NCBI RefSeq assembly: GCF_000504205.1
Contig: NZ_AZAJ01000001.1
Coordinates: forward strand, 1,028,879-1,092,878
Length of the DNA: 64,000 bases
Reading direction: 5' to 3'
DNA from: Methanolobus tindarius DSM 2278
GTDB taxonomy: Archaea; Halobacteriota; Methanosarcinia; Methanosarcinales; Methanosarcinaceae
Shown here in pieces: positions 36,764 to 45,379 of the stretch. A program made the translations under genes and the position numbers. Under the pieces are notes generated by a model that was given only the letters and a program-made list of their open reading frames with translations, was not told the origin of the DNA and searched no databases. Within the stretch, counting starts at the first letter, position 1. Every line of letters begins with the position of its first letter.

Positions 36764-38050
36764 TTGGGACGTTCAGTAGCTGAAATCAGGGAGAAATTAG
36801 AAAATAAAGAAGCTGTTGTAATGACAGCTCAGGAGATATCCGAACTTGTTGACAAAGGAGAAGACGTTTCCAGCATGGATGTGGACGTTGTTACAACCGC
36901 AACAAGAGCCATTATGAGCGGAACTTATGCTGTTCTGTCCTTCCCTGTAAATTCTCCAGTATGTTTCAAAAGAGCATCAAAAGTGCTTCTCAACGGCGTT
37001 CCTGCCCATGTTGGACCATGCCCGAATGAAAGTCTTGGAATCGTCGATGCAATAGTATTTGGAACTGCACATTCAGTCCTCAAACACAATTATGGTGCCG
37101 GTCATCTTTTCAGGGAACTTGTTGAAGGAAAGGAAGTCAATGTTTCTGTTGTAACAAATGAAGAAGAAACAATCGAAAGCCAGGTTAAACTGGTGGATAT
37201 GCCTTTTGCCAAACTCTATGCCACAAGACATGCATTCAAGAATTATGCAGCTTTTGTAAATGGTTCCGATAAACCTGTGAACACTATTTTCCATGCAACC
37301 CAATTCAGCCCTGACATGCACAGTGCAACGCTTTCCGGTTGTGGAGAGATTAATCCGGTTCAGAATGACCCAAAGATGGAAACAATTGGAATTGGTACAC
37401 GCGTACTCATGAACGGAGCCGAAGGCTTTGTTATCGGCGAAGGAACACGCAGCAGCCCTGCAAAACCAAATCTCACAGGCGTTGCCGATATGCACAAGAT
37501 GGACGCAGCCCTAATGGGAGGATTCAAAACATCCGCCGGACCGGAGTGCATAGCATCATGGGCAATTGCTATACCAGTCACTAGCCAGTCTGTACTTGAT
37601 GCTGCCCTGCAGACAGACAGTGACATTCCAATGGTTGTAAACGATGTCGATAAAAGAGTGATGATTGGTAGCAGTACCTACGCCGATGCATGGAAGAATA
37701 CTGACCGTGCAATAAATTTCAACCCTGACGCATGCCTTGATTGTGAAGTCTGCAAACCTATCAGAGACTGTCCCATGGAAGCAATTCAGCGCAAAGACGA
37801 CAGGATGATGCTGAACAGATACCAGTGCTTCAATTGCGGATTCTGCTCAACTGTCTGCCCGGGAGGAGTTTTCACTGCCGAACTTGGAACCCTGCACTTT
37901 GAACTGGAAGGACAACACAAGGATGTTCCTATTGTTCTGAGACAGTCAGACCGTAAAAGAGCGGAAGAACTGGCAGAAAAATTAAAAGAAAAGATATTGA
38001 GCGGAGAATTCAAGCTCAATGAGATGGTTGAGAGGATATATCCGCAATAA
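36764..38050 (+). CDS. DUF39 (COG1900) sulfur-incorporation protein with C-terminal ferredoxin domain
   Basis: DUF39 proteins insert sulfur into aldehydes: one branch makes homocysteine from aspartate semialdehyde, another has been reported to turn sulfoacetaldehyde into coenzyme M. The 428-residue protein has the DUF39 core (residues 1-330, with PVCFKRASKVLLNGVPAHVG near 65 and TLSGCGEINPVQND near 190) and two 4Fe-4S clusters at the end: CLDCEVCKPIRDCP (about 326-339) and CFNCGFCSTVCPGG (about 353-366). Its position facing the comDE/cysteate synthase operon favours the coenzyme M branch. The TTG at 36764 follows GAGGGA and gives the family N-terminus. Confidence 0.8.
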   Translation: MGRSVAEIREKLENKEAVVMTAQEISELVDKGEDVSSMDVDVVTTATRAIMSGTYAVLSFPVNSPVCFKRASKVLLNGVPAHVGPCPNESLGIVDAIVFGTAHSVLKHNYGAGHLFRELVEGKEVNVSVVTNEEETIESQVKLVDMPFAKLYATRHAFKNYAAFVNGSDKPVNTIFHATQFSPDMHSATLSGCGEINPVQNDPKMETIGIGTRVLMNGAEGFVIGEGTRSSPAKPNLTGVADMHKMDAALMGGFKTSAGPECIASWAIAIPVTSQSVLDAALQTDSDIPMVVNDVDKRVMIGSSTYADAWKNTDRAINFNPDACLDCEVCKPIRDCPMEAIQRKDDRMMLNRYQCFNCGFCSTVCPGGVFTAELGTLHFELEGQHKDVPIVLRQSDRKRAEELAEKLKEKILSGEFKLNEMVERIYPQ

Positions 38051-38059
38051 ACTTGGTAT

Positions 38060-39097
38060 TTAGAACTTTAATTGGATGTCTTCTTTGAAAATAATGAATT
38101 TTCCATCTTCACTTTTTTCAGCATACCCTTCTTTTATAAGTATGGGGCCTACATAAGCGGCAAGTGGTATTCTTCGCACATTGTCTCGTAACCAAGCACC
38201 TAAACTTCCATCGGGAACAAAATCTCTGGAATCAGGGAGTCCAATAGTCACTGTTTTTCCACGGAATTTGCGCAATAAATCATAATATTGCAATGAAGAT
38301 ATTGTTATTTCTTCATTTCCCACTTCTATTTTGGTTCCCTTTTCAATTGAGCCATAACAAGCAAAAGGCAAATGCTCTCCCCATTTTCCAATTTGGTTTT
38401 CTTTAGGTGGAACCGTTCTTAGCTTATTAATATCTTCTTTTTTTTGCTGGTCAATTTCATCTTTGGTATAACATATTGTTTTTATTTTGGCCCTTCCATC
38501 CGCAATTCTATCAATATTTGAATTGATTTTATCCAATGACTTTGCAATTTCATAAATGGGGGATTCGCCTGCTGAGATAAGTCCTTCTAATTCAGAGAAA
38601 TTTATAGAGTATGGTGAAGAATACCTAGTTCCAGAAGCATTGCTATATGTTGCAGTGATTTGTATTTTCGTTTTGAGGGTATCGTTATAATTTTTTTGAT
38701 AAGCACTCGCCATGAAAAACTTTATTTTCTGATTAGGAGCGAAATACTGTAACCCATTTTTAAAAAATCCGATATCTGATAATTTGTGTCCTGCTATTAT
38801 ATCAAAATCAGAAGAAATATCGAATTTGACATCGTAAGCCGGCCCCAATCCTATGTTTTGCACAATCATATCGATAAGACCGAATTTCTCTTCTCTTGGC
38901 TGGATACTTATTGAAATATGTGGTTCAGTCTGCACCTTTCTCATTTTAATTGTTTCAGAAACCAACTTCCAAGTTAAAATTGCATAAACAACAGTTGTTA
39001 GAGCAACCACAGCAGTGAATAAGAGTGTCAATAGGCTATCATGTCCATTTGTCCACAATAACAGTCCTTGAACTGTTGAATTTACTGTTGCTGCCAT
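38060..39097 (-). CDS. membrane-anchored protein of unknown function, probable insertion
   Basis: A 345-residue protein with one membrane helix near residues 22-43 (LLTLLFTAVVALTTVVYAIL) and a large soluble part: a beta-sandwich-like region (55-165) and a C-terminal domain from about 240. It resembles phage/island-encoded membrane-tethered proteins but I recognise no family. It sits in the middle of the coenzyme M locus, is more AT-rich than its neighbours, has weak translation signals and no partner, so it was probably inserted. The ATG at 39097 is preferred over an upstream TTG. Confidence 0.7.
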   Translation of the reverse strand: MAATVNSTVQGLLLWTNGHDSLLTLLFTAVVALTTVVYAILTWKLVSETIKMRKVQTEPHISISIQPREEKFGLIDMIVQNIGLGPAYDVKFDISSDFDIIAGHKLSDIGFFKNGLQYFAPNQKIKFFMASAYQKNYNDTLKTKIQITATYSNASGTRYSSPYSINFSELEGLISAGESPIYEIAKSLDKINSNIDRIADGRAKIKTICYTKDEIDQQKKEDINKLRTVPPKENQIGKWGEHLPFACYGSIEKGTKIEVGNEEITISSLQYYDLLRKFRGKTVTIGLPDSRDFVPDGSLGAWLRDNVRRIPLAAYVGPILIKEGYAEKSEDGKFIIFKEDIQLKF

Positions 39098-39230
39098 ATT
39101 AACAAAGATTATTTGCAAGAAGATATACTTTTTTGGTGGAGATGACTACATATGATGTGACCGTGTCATCAGCAGTGAATAATTCCCAAAGAATTCCTTA
39201 GAATGATTTGAAGTTTATAATGAAATTATA

Positions 39231-39785
39231 TTAGTGACTTGATTTCTCCATAAACCGCTCAATAATTCTTTCAGGTGTCATTTCAATTACCGGTGCATCC
39301 GTATTTCCCGGCTCTGCTTTTGCAACAATGATACCTTTATCTGTGCTTTTCAGCACATTCCTGAGTTCGTCGGGAGTAGAGACTTCAAAAACATCCCTGT
39401 TTCCTGCACCTCTTGCAACTGCTGCAAGATTAGTAACAACTGAAGTAGCAGTGGGCTGGTTTCCTGTTGAACCGTAAGCGCCGTTATCAACTATTACCAG
39501 CAGGTAATTTTCAGGACTCTGTGTAGCTATGGTTGCAAGGGTTCCCATATTCATGAGAATGGAACCATCGCCATCTATTGCAACAACCTTTTTGTCAGGG
39601 CGTGCAAGAGCAAGTCCAAGACCAATTGAAGAAGCAAGTCCCATGGAACCAAGCATGTAGAAATTTGTCGGAACATCACACACATGATGGATCTCTTTAC
39701 ATGGGATTCCGATATTGCCTATGAGCAGAGCACCGCTTTCCTTTACTTTTGCCGCAATCTCATTGATAGTATCTATGCGTTTCAT
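39231..39785 (-). CDS. comE: sulfopyruvate decarboxylase beta subunit
   Basis: ComE with ComD decarboxylates sulfopyruvate to sulfoacetaldehyde in coenzyme M synthesis using thiamine pyrophosphate. The 184-residue subunit carries the TPP/Mg site: IDGDGSILMNMGTLATIATQ (about 72-91) ending in VDNGAYGSTGNQ (near 101). The ATG at 39785 overlaps the comD stop (ATGA); an earlier start inside comD is less likely. In Methanosarcina comD and comE are reported fused; here they are separate overlapping genes. Confidence 0.92.
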   Translation of the reverse strand: MKRIDTINEIAAKVKESGALLIGNIGIPCKEIHHVCDVPTNFYMLGSMGLASSIGLGLALARPDKKVVAIDGDGSILMNMGTLATIATQSPENYLLVIVDNGAYGSTGNQPTATSVVTNLAAVARGAGNRDVFEVSTPDELRNVLKSTDKGIIVAKAEPGNTDAPVIEMTPERIIERFMEKSSH

Positions 39786-40306
39786 GCCTGCTTCCTCCAG
39801 AATGGTATTGGTAAAAGTACCGCAACTGGTGTTTTCTGCTCTGCTGCTGTGTTCCATGCTCTAACAATGAGGTCTGCAGGGTCAACATCCTTCTCCGGCA
39901 TGAAATATGGGATTTCCATTGTATCAAGCAACTTTGAAGTGAGTTCGCCCATTGGAACCTGAGCTACAATAGGTTCACCTTCAACGCCCCTGTGGCTCAT
40001 TATCATCAAAAGCGGGATGTTGTAAAGTTGATTCAGTGAAGCAAGAGCATTGATTGAATTCCCAAGTCCGGAATTCTGCATGAGCATTGCAGTTTTTTTC
40101 CCACCCATATAGGCTCCGGCACAGATTCCCACGCCTTCTTCCTCACGGGTTACCGGAAGATGGAGAATTCCGGGAGATTCATCAACCATTGGAATCAGTT
40201 CCTTGAGATTGGCGCAGGGAACACTAACAATAAAATCAATTCCTGCATCCTTTATGCCTTTGAATACAGATTCAGATGGAGTGAGAACTTCTGGGGAAAC
40301 TGTCAT
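39782..40306 (-). CDS. comD: sulfopyruvate decarboxylase alpha subunit
   Basis: ComD is the partner of ComE. The 174-residue protein is the N-terminal pyrimidine-binding domain of TPP enzymes: GIKDAGIDFIVSVPCANLKE near residue 17, TREEEGVGICAGAYMGGKK (about 53-71, with the Glu that activates TPP) and MQNSGLGNSINALASLNQLY (about 75-94). GGTGATGTC lies before the ATG. It is the fifth gene of the coenzyme M operon, 24 bases after the Fe-S gene. Confidence 0.92.
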   Translation of the reverse strand: MTVSPEVLTPSESVFKGIKDAGIDFIVSVPCANLKELIPMVDESPGILHLPVTREEEGVGICAGAYMGGKKTAMLMQNSGLGNSINALASLNQLYNIPLLMIMSHRGVEGEPIVAQVPMGELTSKLLDTMEIPYFMPEKDVDPADLIVRAWNTAAEQKTPVAVLLPIPFWRKQA

Positions 40307-40330
40307 GACATCACCAAATTATACTATACT

Positions 40331-40972
40331 TTACCATACTTTAAGATCAATAGCTTCAATACGCACGTTCTTTCCTTCAACTCCAACAACCATGCCGGAG
40401 TGAACTTTCTGCATCATGCAGTATTCAGGTACGAAACGTACTGTCTGGCCGACTTTGGGGATATTGCCCTTTGCAACTTTGCCATCAAAGGCAAGTATCA
40501 TACATAGACCAACATCCTTGAACTTGAAATCGTCATTTCCAAGCCTGTGAAGCGGCCCTACCATGTGAACTGTATATATTCCCGGTACTTTGTCAATGAC
40601 TTTTGCAAAGTGAGTCACAGGACATCCCAGTGGCCTGTAACGAAGTATGTCTCCAACTTCTATTTCAATAGAACCGTCAAATGGGTGGATATCTTCCCTG
40701 CATGAACATTCATCCCGCAGAGGTGCAAGTGTGAAATCTGCCTCCAGGCCATCGATAATTCCGACTATCTTTTCGGCCATTGGAATCTCATTTCCAAGGA
40801 GGACGAGGATCTTATCCACATTGTCCCTGAAATTGTCACGGGCTAGAAATGGACATTTATTCAGATCTTCAGCATTTTTGCTCTCAGCTAGTTCTGCTGC
40901 AAAATCCCTGCACTGACGGAAACCACAGCTTCCACAGTTGTAACCGGGAAGCAGTTTTTCAATTTCACTCAA
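40331..40972 (-). CDS. 4Fe-4S protein of the coenzyme M operon
   Basis: A 213-residue protein with an N-terminal FeS-type (pfam04060-like) motif PGYNCGSCGFRQCRDFAAEL (about 9-28; Cys pattern C-x2-C-x4-C, with a fourth Cys near 40) and a beta-rich C-terminal domain with more cysteines (DECSCREDI near 89, LGCPV near 116). Start TTG at 40972, three bases after the GTPase stop, with GGGGGAAT upstream. Its place between the GTPase and comD and the absence of a known function make it a candidate cluster carrier or sulfur/electron donor for coenzyme M synthesis (inference). Confidence 0.8.
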   Translation of the reverse strand: MSEIEKLLPGYNCGSCGFRQCRDFAAELAESKNAEDLNKCPFLARDNFRDNVDKILVLLGNEIPMAEKIVGIIDGLEADFTLAPLRDECSCREDIHPFDGSIEIEVGDILRYRPLGCPVTHFAKVIDKVPGIYTVHMVGPLHRLGNDDFKFKDVGLCMILAFDGKVAKGNIPKVGQTVRFVPEYCMMQKVHSGMVVGVEGKNVRIEAIDLKVW

Positions 40973-40975
40973 GGG

Positions 40976-41674
40976 TTATTCCCCCTTGTATTCCATGAAA
41001 CCATCAAGGTTTCTCAGGACTCCCATGTGATGCTTTCTTGCAACTCTTGTTTCACCGGTACAGAGAGAGCAAATTGCAAGTGGCGGGTTGTAACGCAGGA
41101 GCATATTGTCAACAGCATCGGGTCCAGAGCGGATAAGTTCTGCAAGTTCGAATGCACCTTTGCCGGTCAGTCCGTTTGCTTCAACGATGTTACATCCGGG
41201 ATTAACCTCAAGTACACGTTCCCTGAAAACCTCACGCTCTGCCTGTGAAACAAGGTCGCCTTTTGTCATGACAACTATGTCAGCAGTTGTAAGTAATGGT
41301 CCAACTTTCAGAGGAGTATTAGGACCTGTTGTAACGTCAATTACACATACAGCAAGACATTCATCAGGATATGGAGCACAGCGCAGGCAAAGTCCTGCTG
41401 TTTCACTTAACAGGACATCAGCACCTTCTGCTTCTGCCCACCTGAGCATTTCCTCGGTATTATAAATAGTAAAATGATCAGGACACATGTCCTTGGCGAG
41501 TCCTACATGCACAGGGATGTCAAGCCTCTTGAAACGCTGGTCATCATCAGTCCAGAGACAGTCTACCTTGACAACCGCAGGACGTTTCTCATTCCTCATG
41601 AGAGCTTTGATGGTGTGCAAGAGAACAGAGGTTTTTCCTGAACCAGGTGTGCCTGCAAGTACTACCAGTTTCAT
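40976..41674 (-). CDS. SIMIBI-class GTPase (HypB/UreG-like) of the coenzyme M operon
   Basis: A 232-residue P-loop protein resembling the metallocentre-assembly GTPases HypB/UreG. Motifs: Walker A LAGTPGSGKTSVL (about 6-18), a switch region VKVDCLWTDDD, LLSETAGLCLRCAPYPDE (near 88, with a CxxC and a third Cys) and MTKGDLVSQ (NKxD-like, near 136). A further pair CSLCTGE near 200 could bind metal. It overlaps the ABC-type ATPase gene by four bases (ATGA). Likely a GTP-driven metal or cluster inserter; the target is unknown. Confidence 0.85.
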   Translation of the reverse strand: MKLVVLAGTPGSGKTSVLLHTIKALMRNEKRPAVVKVDCLWTDDDQRFKRLDIPVHVGLAKDMCPDHFTIYNTEEMLRWAEAEGADVLLSETAGLCLRCAPYPDECLAVCVIDVTTGPNTPLKVGPLLTTADIVVMTKGDLVSQAEREVFRERVLEVNPGCNIVEANGLTGKGAFELAELIRSGPDAVDNMLLRYNPPLAICSLCTGETRVARKHHMGVLRNLDGFMEYKGE

Positions 41675-42435
41675 GCAACCTGCTCCACAATATCGCCGCG
41701 CCTGATGGTTTCTCTCAGGGACATGAGCCAGTTATCAACTTCGCTAATCTTGCAGCAGACATCCTGCTCTTCCTGGCTTGTGGTGATAATATCAACCATT
41801 CCGCCGTTCCTTATGACAATTCTGCGTGAGGACATAAGTGCAAGTACAGGATCGTGTGTAACAACAACAACGATCTTACCCTCGCCTGCAAGCAACTGGA
41901 GAGCTTCCTGTTTCTTAATACCTGCATTCTCAACTTCATCAATAAGAACCACAGGTGAATCACTTATTACCGCAATATCTGCTGTCATGAGTGACCTGGA
42001 CTGCCCACCGCTAAGAGCTGTGAGGTGGTGGTGTGGAGCAATTGGCTCACCTGTAAGTGTGTTAGCAAGTTCAATAACCCTTGAGACAAGGCTTTCGTCC
42101 TTACCCCTGCTGCGTGCGTGCATTTGCAGAAATTCTTCAACGGTCATGTCTGCAAGGAAATGCATATTCTGGGAGAGCTGGGCAACAAGTTTCTTGCGTG
42201 GGTCAACACGTATGTTTGCATCAGGTTTTTCACCGTTGACAAGAATTGTCCTGCCTGTTGGGGTGTCACCCTGGGCAAGCTGCTCGATATCATCAATAAG
42301 CGTACTTTTTCCGGAACCTGTCGGACCTACAATTCCCACAATTTCACCGCGGGAAATTTCCACTGATCTTATAGGCTCGTCAGCTCCATCCTTGTTGACA
42401 CCGCCTAAAATGGTAAGGTTGATTATTTCACTCAT
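41671..42435 (-). CDS. ABC-type ATPase of the coenzyme M operon
   Basis: A 254-residue soluble ABC-fold ATPase: Walker A VGPTGSGKSTLIDDI (about 36-50), signature ALSGGQSRSLMTADI (near 138), Walker B PVVLIDEVENAG (near 159) and H-loop VVVTHDP (near 189). There is no permease gene anywhere near, so it is probably not an importer but an ATP-driven assembly or activation factor, as in SufC or AtwA-type proteins (inference). It starts 15 bases after cysteate synthase and overlaps the GTPase gene. The last 40 residues carry a CC pair. Confidence 0.85.
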   Translation of the reverse strand: MSEIINLTILGGVNKDGADEPIRSVEISRGEIVGIVGPTGSGKSTLIDDIEQLAQGDTPTGRTILVNGEKPDANIRVDPRKKLVAQLSQNMHFLADMTVEEFLQMHARSRGKDESLVSRVIELANTLTGEPIAPHHHLTALSGGQSRSLMTADIAVISDSPVVLIDEVENAGIKKQEALQLLAGEGKIVVVVTHDPVLALMSSRRIVIRNGGMVDIITTSQEEQDVCCKISEVDNWLMSLRETIRRGDIVEQVA

Positions 42436-42450
42436 TTTTCACACCAATCA

Positions 42451-43701
42451 TCAAATTCCAAATACTTCTGATACTTTTTTTACTACCTTGTCTTCGGCAT
42501 CTTCATCTTTTGCCGATACCTCGAGTGAAACAGGTAATTGTTTCAATTCATAATCCTGCATCAGGCGTTTTTGACCGCCACCGGTAATGTTCAGGACTAT
42601 CTTCTCATTGGGCTTTACTGCTCCGGATTCAACCGCCTGTACAAGTGTTGCAACTGCAACCGCAGCAGCAGGATTGAGATCAATTCCCTCTGACTTCTCA
42701 AAAAGTTCCTGAGCAGCGGATGCTTCCTCGTTGGTTACAGCGTAAATATCGCCACCGCTTGCTTCAATTACGTCTTTCACACCGCCCTTCAGTGCATAAG
42801 GTGGCTTCCTGTTAAAGAGAACATCATCATACATTCCTTCAGGACATGCAGCGTCTACCGCATCAACACCTTTCCATAGAGAATACAAAGGTGCACATGG
42901 GAGACTCTGACCTAAATGGAGCTTTGGAAGAGTTTCTCCGAACCTGCCGTCATCAAGCAATTTCAGTGAAGCTTCCCATGCGGAGATTCCGCCAGTCCCG
43001 CTTCCAACCGCCTGGAAATAATGGTCAAAGAGTTTGCCGGATGTCAGTACTGCATCAAGCATAACCGTACCCATGCCATCACGTCTGGCTACGTTCTTAG
43101 CACCGCCTTCATTAACAAATCCATCTCTTGCAGCAATCTTGCCTGCAAGGGAAATCGCATCAAAATAATCGCCTTCAACTGTTACAAGGCAGACTGAATG
43201 ATTATCATCGTGTAGTGTCCATAATCTGTGGACACTTTCCTTTGGAACCACAAGAAGAAGTGGCTGTCCCGTTATGCTGCAAACATTGGCAAATGCCCTT
43301 GCAGTGTTTCCTGCGGATGCCACAACCATTATTCTCTTTTCTTCCTGTTCCCTGATTCTCTGCATTGTCGGGAATGATTCAAGATCCTTGAAAGTACATG
43401 TCATTAAATTTGCTTTTTTTTCAGGCCAGTAGCCATTGAAGGCAATCCACAAATCATTAAGCCCCAGTTTGGAAGCTAAAGCCTCACTTTTGTAAGTAAC
43501 AGTCCTGCCGGAGCCTTCCTCAATAATACCGTCAACAGGAAGCCAGTTGTAATATTTCCAGATACCTGGCATGTCAGTTGGAATTAACTGTTTTGCTGTG
43601 TAATATGCACGAAGAAGAGACTGGTCCCCGTTTTTACAATTCAGGGAGTAATGGTCATGAACTTCGCCACACAGCAGGCATTTTACACTATACTTGTCCA
43701 T
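42451..43701 (-). CDS. cysteate synthase
   Basis: PLP enzyme of the threonine synthase family that converts O-phosphoserine and sulfite to L-cysteate, the Methanosarcinales entry to coenzyme M. The 416-residue protein has an N-terminal zinc-like motif (CLLCGEVHDHYSLNC, about 9-23), the PLP lysine region MTCTFKDLESF (near 101), the substrate loop VVASAGNTARAFANV (near 120) and the phosphate-binding AVGSGTGG (near 225). Threonine synthase is the obvious alternative, but operon membership with comDE decides. A TTTAAATAG TATA box lies at about 43765-43780. First gene of a six-gene operon. Confidence 0.88.
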   Translation of the reverse strand: MDKYSVKCLLCGEVHDHYSLNCKNGDQSLLRAYYTAKQLIPTDMPGIWKYYNWLPVDGIIEEGSGRTVTYKSEALASKLGLNDLWIAFNGYWPEKKANLMTCTFKDLESFPTMQRIREQEEKRIMVVASAGNTARAFANVCSITGQPLLLVVPKESVHRLWTLHDDNHSVCLVTVEGDYFDAISLAGKIAARDGFVNEGGAKNVARRDGMGTVMLDAVLTSGKLFDHYFQAVGSGTGGISAWEASLKLLDDGRFGETLPKLHLGQSLPCAPLYSLWKGVDAVDAACPEGMYDDVLFNRKPPYALKGGVKDVIEASGGDIYAVTNEEASAAQELFEKSEGIDLNPAAAVAVATLVQAVESGAVKPNEKIVLNITGGGQKRLMQDYELKQLPVSLEVSAKDEDAEDKVVKKVSEVFGI

Positions 43702-43764
43702 ATAAATAATGAGGAAAAAGCTGTTATAAAAGTTACCCTAAAAAGAGATTTGTTTTCCGGAAAA

Positions 43765-43780
43765 GGATACTATTTAAAAA
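43765..43780 (-). promoter_or_regulatory. probable promoter of the coenzyme M operon
   Basis: On the minus strand TTTTTAAATAGTATCC at 43780-43765 is a TATA-like element placing transcription start near 43747, about 45 bases before the cysteate synthase ATG. Confidence 0.4.
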
Positions 43781-43820
43781 TACATGGCACAAAACGGAAA
43801 CTAATATGTTGATTCCTTGC

Positions 43821-43851
43821 AAAAACTTGAGGAACTTGCCCTCAAGTTTTT
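43821..43851 (-). terminator. terminator of the 238-residue TPR gene
   Basis: AAAAACTTGAG (43821-43831) and CTCAAGTTTTT (43841-43851) form a perfect 11-bp stem with a nine-base loop. On the minus strand the hairpin starts ten bases after the TPR stop codon and its second arm ends in TTTTT. Confidence 0.7.
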
Positions 43852-43861
43852 AATTCATATT

Positions 43862-44578
43862 TTATTTATCCAGCATTTCGTGATAAATCTCTTTACCTGC
43901 AAAATTGCCCATCATATAGAAATTGCTAACTTCCGGACCAAGGCCGTCCATAATGTGAGTTATTGAATCAAAGCTTTTGGACAACTTCTCTGCCTGCCCT
44001 TCTGTAATTGATTTTCCTTTTTCACGGTCAAAATAATCCCGAAGAAGACCATCAATAACACCTTTGAAGTGCCAGTCCTGAGGTGATGAAGGAGTTATGG
44101 AAATCGAGGTTTTATACAATTTCAGCACATCACCATGTCTTCCAAGACCTATAAGAGCTATCAGTTTACCTGAAAGTGATTCAAGTGATTCTGGACTGAT
44201 TTCCAGTAATTCTTCATAAATGGAAAGTGCGTCTTCAAACTTTGAGCTCTTATTCAAAAGCATACCATGATGATTCTTTACCTGTACATCGTCAGGATAT
44301 TTTTCCATGGCTTCACTTAAAACGGCGAGCGCATCATCATTGAAATCAACCATCTCAAAGACCATTGATGTATGAATAAGCCGTTCCTTTTCATCCTCTA
44401 TCTGCATAAGAATTGCTTCTGCAAAGCCAATTCCCCTCTCTGTCATCTCAAGTCCGTGATAGGTGGCAACTATCTGAAGAAGAAACTCCATGCTCGGAGT
44501 CTCAATGAAACTCTCTTTCAGACTTTGCAGATTATCCTGTAATGCAGCTTTCATGTCAGGTTCGCTTTTATTTTCCAT
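43862..44578 (-). CDS. TPR-repeat protein
   Basis: A 238-residue soluble helical protein with several tetratricopeptide units, clearest at YPDDVQVKNHHGMLLNKSSK (near 94) and ISPESLESLSGKLIALIGLG (near 127). Protein-protein adaptor; partner unknown. It is the smallest of three TPR genes in this 8-kb stretch, with its own terminator. Confidence 0.8.
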   Translation of the reverse strand: MENKSEPDMKAALQDNLQSLKESFIETPSMEFLLQIVATYHGLEMTERGIGFAEAILMQIEDEKERLIHTSMVFEMVDFNDDALAVLSEAMEKYPDDVQVKNHHGMLLNKSSKFEDALSIYEELLEISPESLESLSGKLIALIGLGRHGDVLKLYKTSISITPSSPQDWHFKGVIDGLLRDYFDREKGKSITEGQAEKLSKSFDSITHIMDGLGPEVSNFYMMGNFAGKEIYHEMLDK

Positions 44579-44678
44579 ACTGAATAATATAGACTATGGT
44601 ATTTTAAAAACTTACGAACAACTACTAATCTAAGCTTTTCAACAATTCATTAACGTGTAAATGAAAAATAATCTGAAA

Positions 44679-45335
44679 TTATTGGGAATAGTCAGGAAGA
44701 TGGCGATACAGATAATCTGTTAATGATGAATGGTCCTTTAACACAATATCCGCCTGTGAAAGCTTATTCGGAGAAACGTATGTTGGTACGCCCACACAAT
44801 AAAGACCTGCTCTTTTTGCAGATTCCACGCCCATTGGGGCATTTTCAACCACAAGACATTCTTCTTTTTCTATTCCAAGTAGATCAACAGCTTTGAGATA
44901 TGGCTCAGGATATGGTTTTCCATAATGGACATCCTCACCGGAAACTATTACATCAAAAATACCAGGGAAGAACTTATCCATGAAAGACTCAACTGTCACA
45001 CGCTCAGAACCTGTTACAACAGCCAGCTGGAACTTGTTTTTCATCGCCTTCAGACAATCTGCCATTCCATCAAATGGTTTGACATCAGCGATGCTTGTAA
45101 AGATCTCTACTTTCCTCTGTAAAATAGTATCGTACTTAGCCGGATCAATATTTCCACCTGCTTTCTCAAAAAGCCATTGCAAGCCCAGCCTGTGATTGGC
45201 ACCTTCAATTTCGTATATATCTTCAGAAGTTACATTGGCACCCACTTCACGGGATACCTGCATCCATGCCTCGGCATGATAGGGCATAGAATCCACAAGC
45301 ACGCCATCCATATCAAAAATAAGGGAACTGAGCAT
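44679..45335 (-). CDS. HAD-superfamily phosphatase, beta-phosphoglucomutase-like
   Basis: A 218-residue HAD hydrolase with cap domain. Motif I FDMDGVLVDSM (8-18) has both catalytic aspartates, motif II VVTGSER (near 109), motif III GKPYPEPY (Lys near 145) and motif IV VVENAPMGVESAKRAG (near 163). It resembles sugar-phosphate phosphatases or beta-phosphoglucomutases; the natural substrate is not evident. Same strand as the large TPR gene upstream, 44 bases from it. Confidence 0.88.
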   Translation of the reverse strand: MLSSLIFDMDGVLVDSMPYHAEAWMQVSREVGANVTSEDIYEIEGANHRLGLQWLFEKAGGNIDPAKYDTILQRKVEIFTSIADVKPFDGMADCLKAMKNKFQLAVVTGSERVTVESFMDKFFPGIFDVIVSGEDVHYGKPYPEPYLKAVDLLGIEKEECLVVENAPMGVESAKRAGLYCVGVPTYVSPNKLSQADIVLKDHSSLTDYLYRHLPDYSQ

Positions 45336-45379
45336 GGGCTGTAATTGACCTTATCTACAATAAAGCTTATGTGACAAGG

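Noticed and set aside
41671-42435. Nutrient importer ATPase
   Set aside because: No permease or binding protein gene is adjacent; the neighbours are soluble biosynthetic and assembly-type proteins.
42451-43701. Threonine synthase
   Set aside because: The fold is shared, but the gene heads the comDE operon and the N-terminal cysteine motif and overall layout fit cysteate synthase; the alternative is kept in the evidence.
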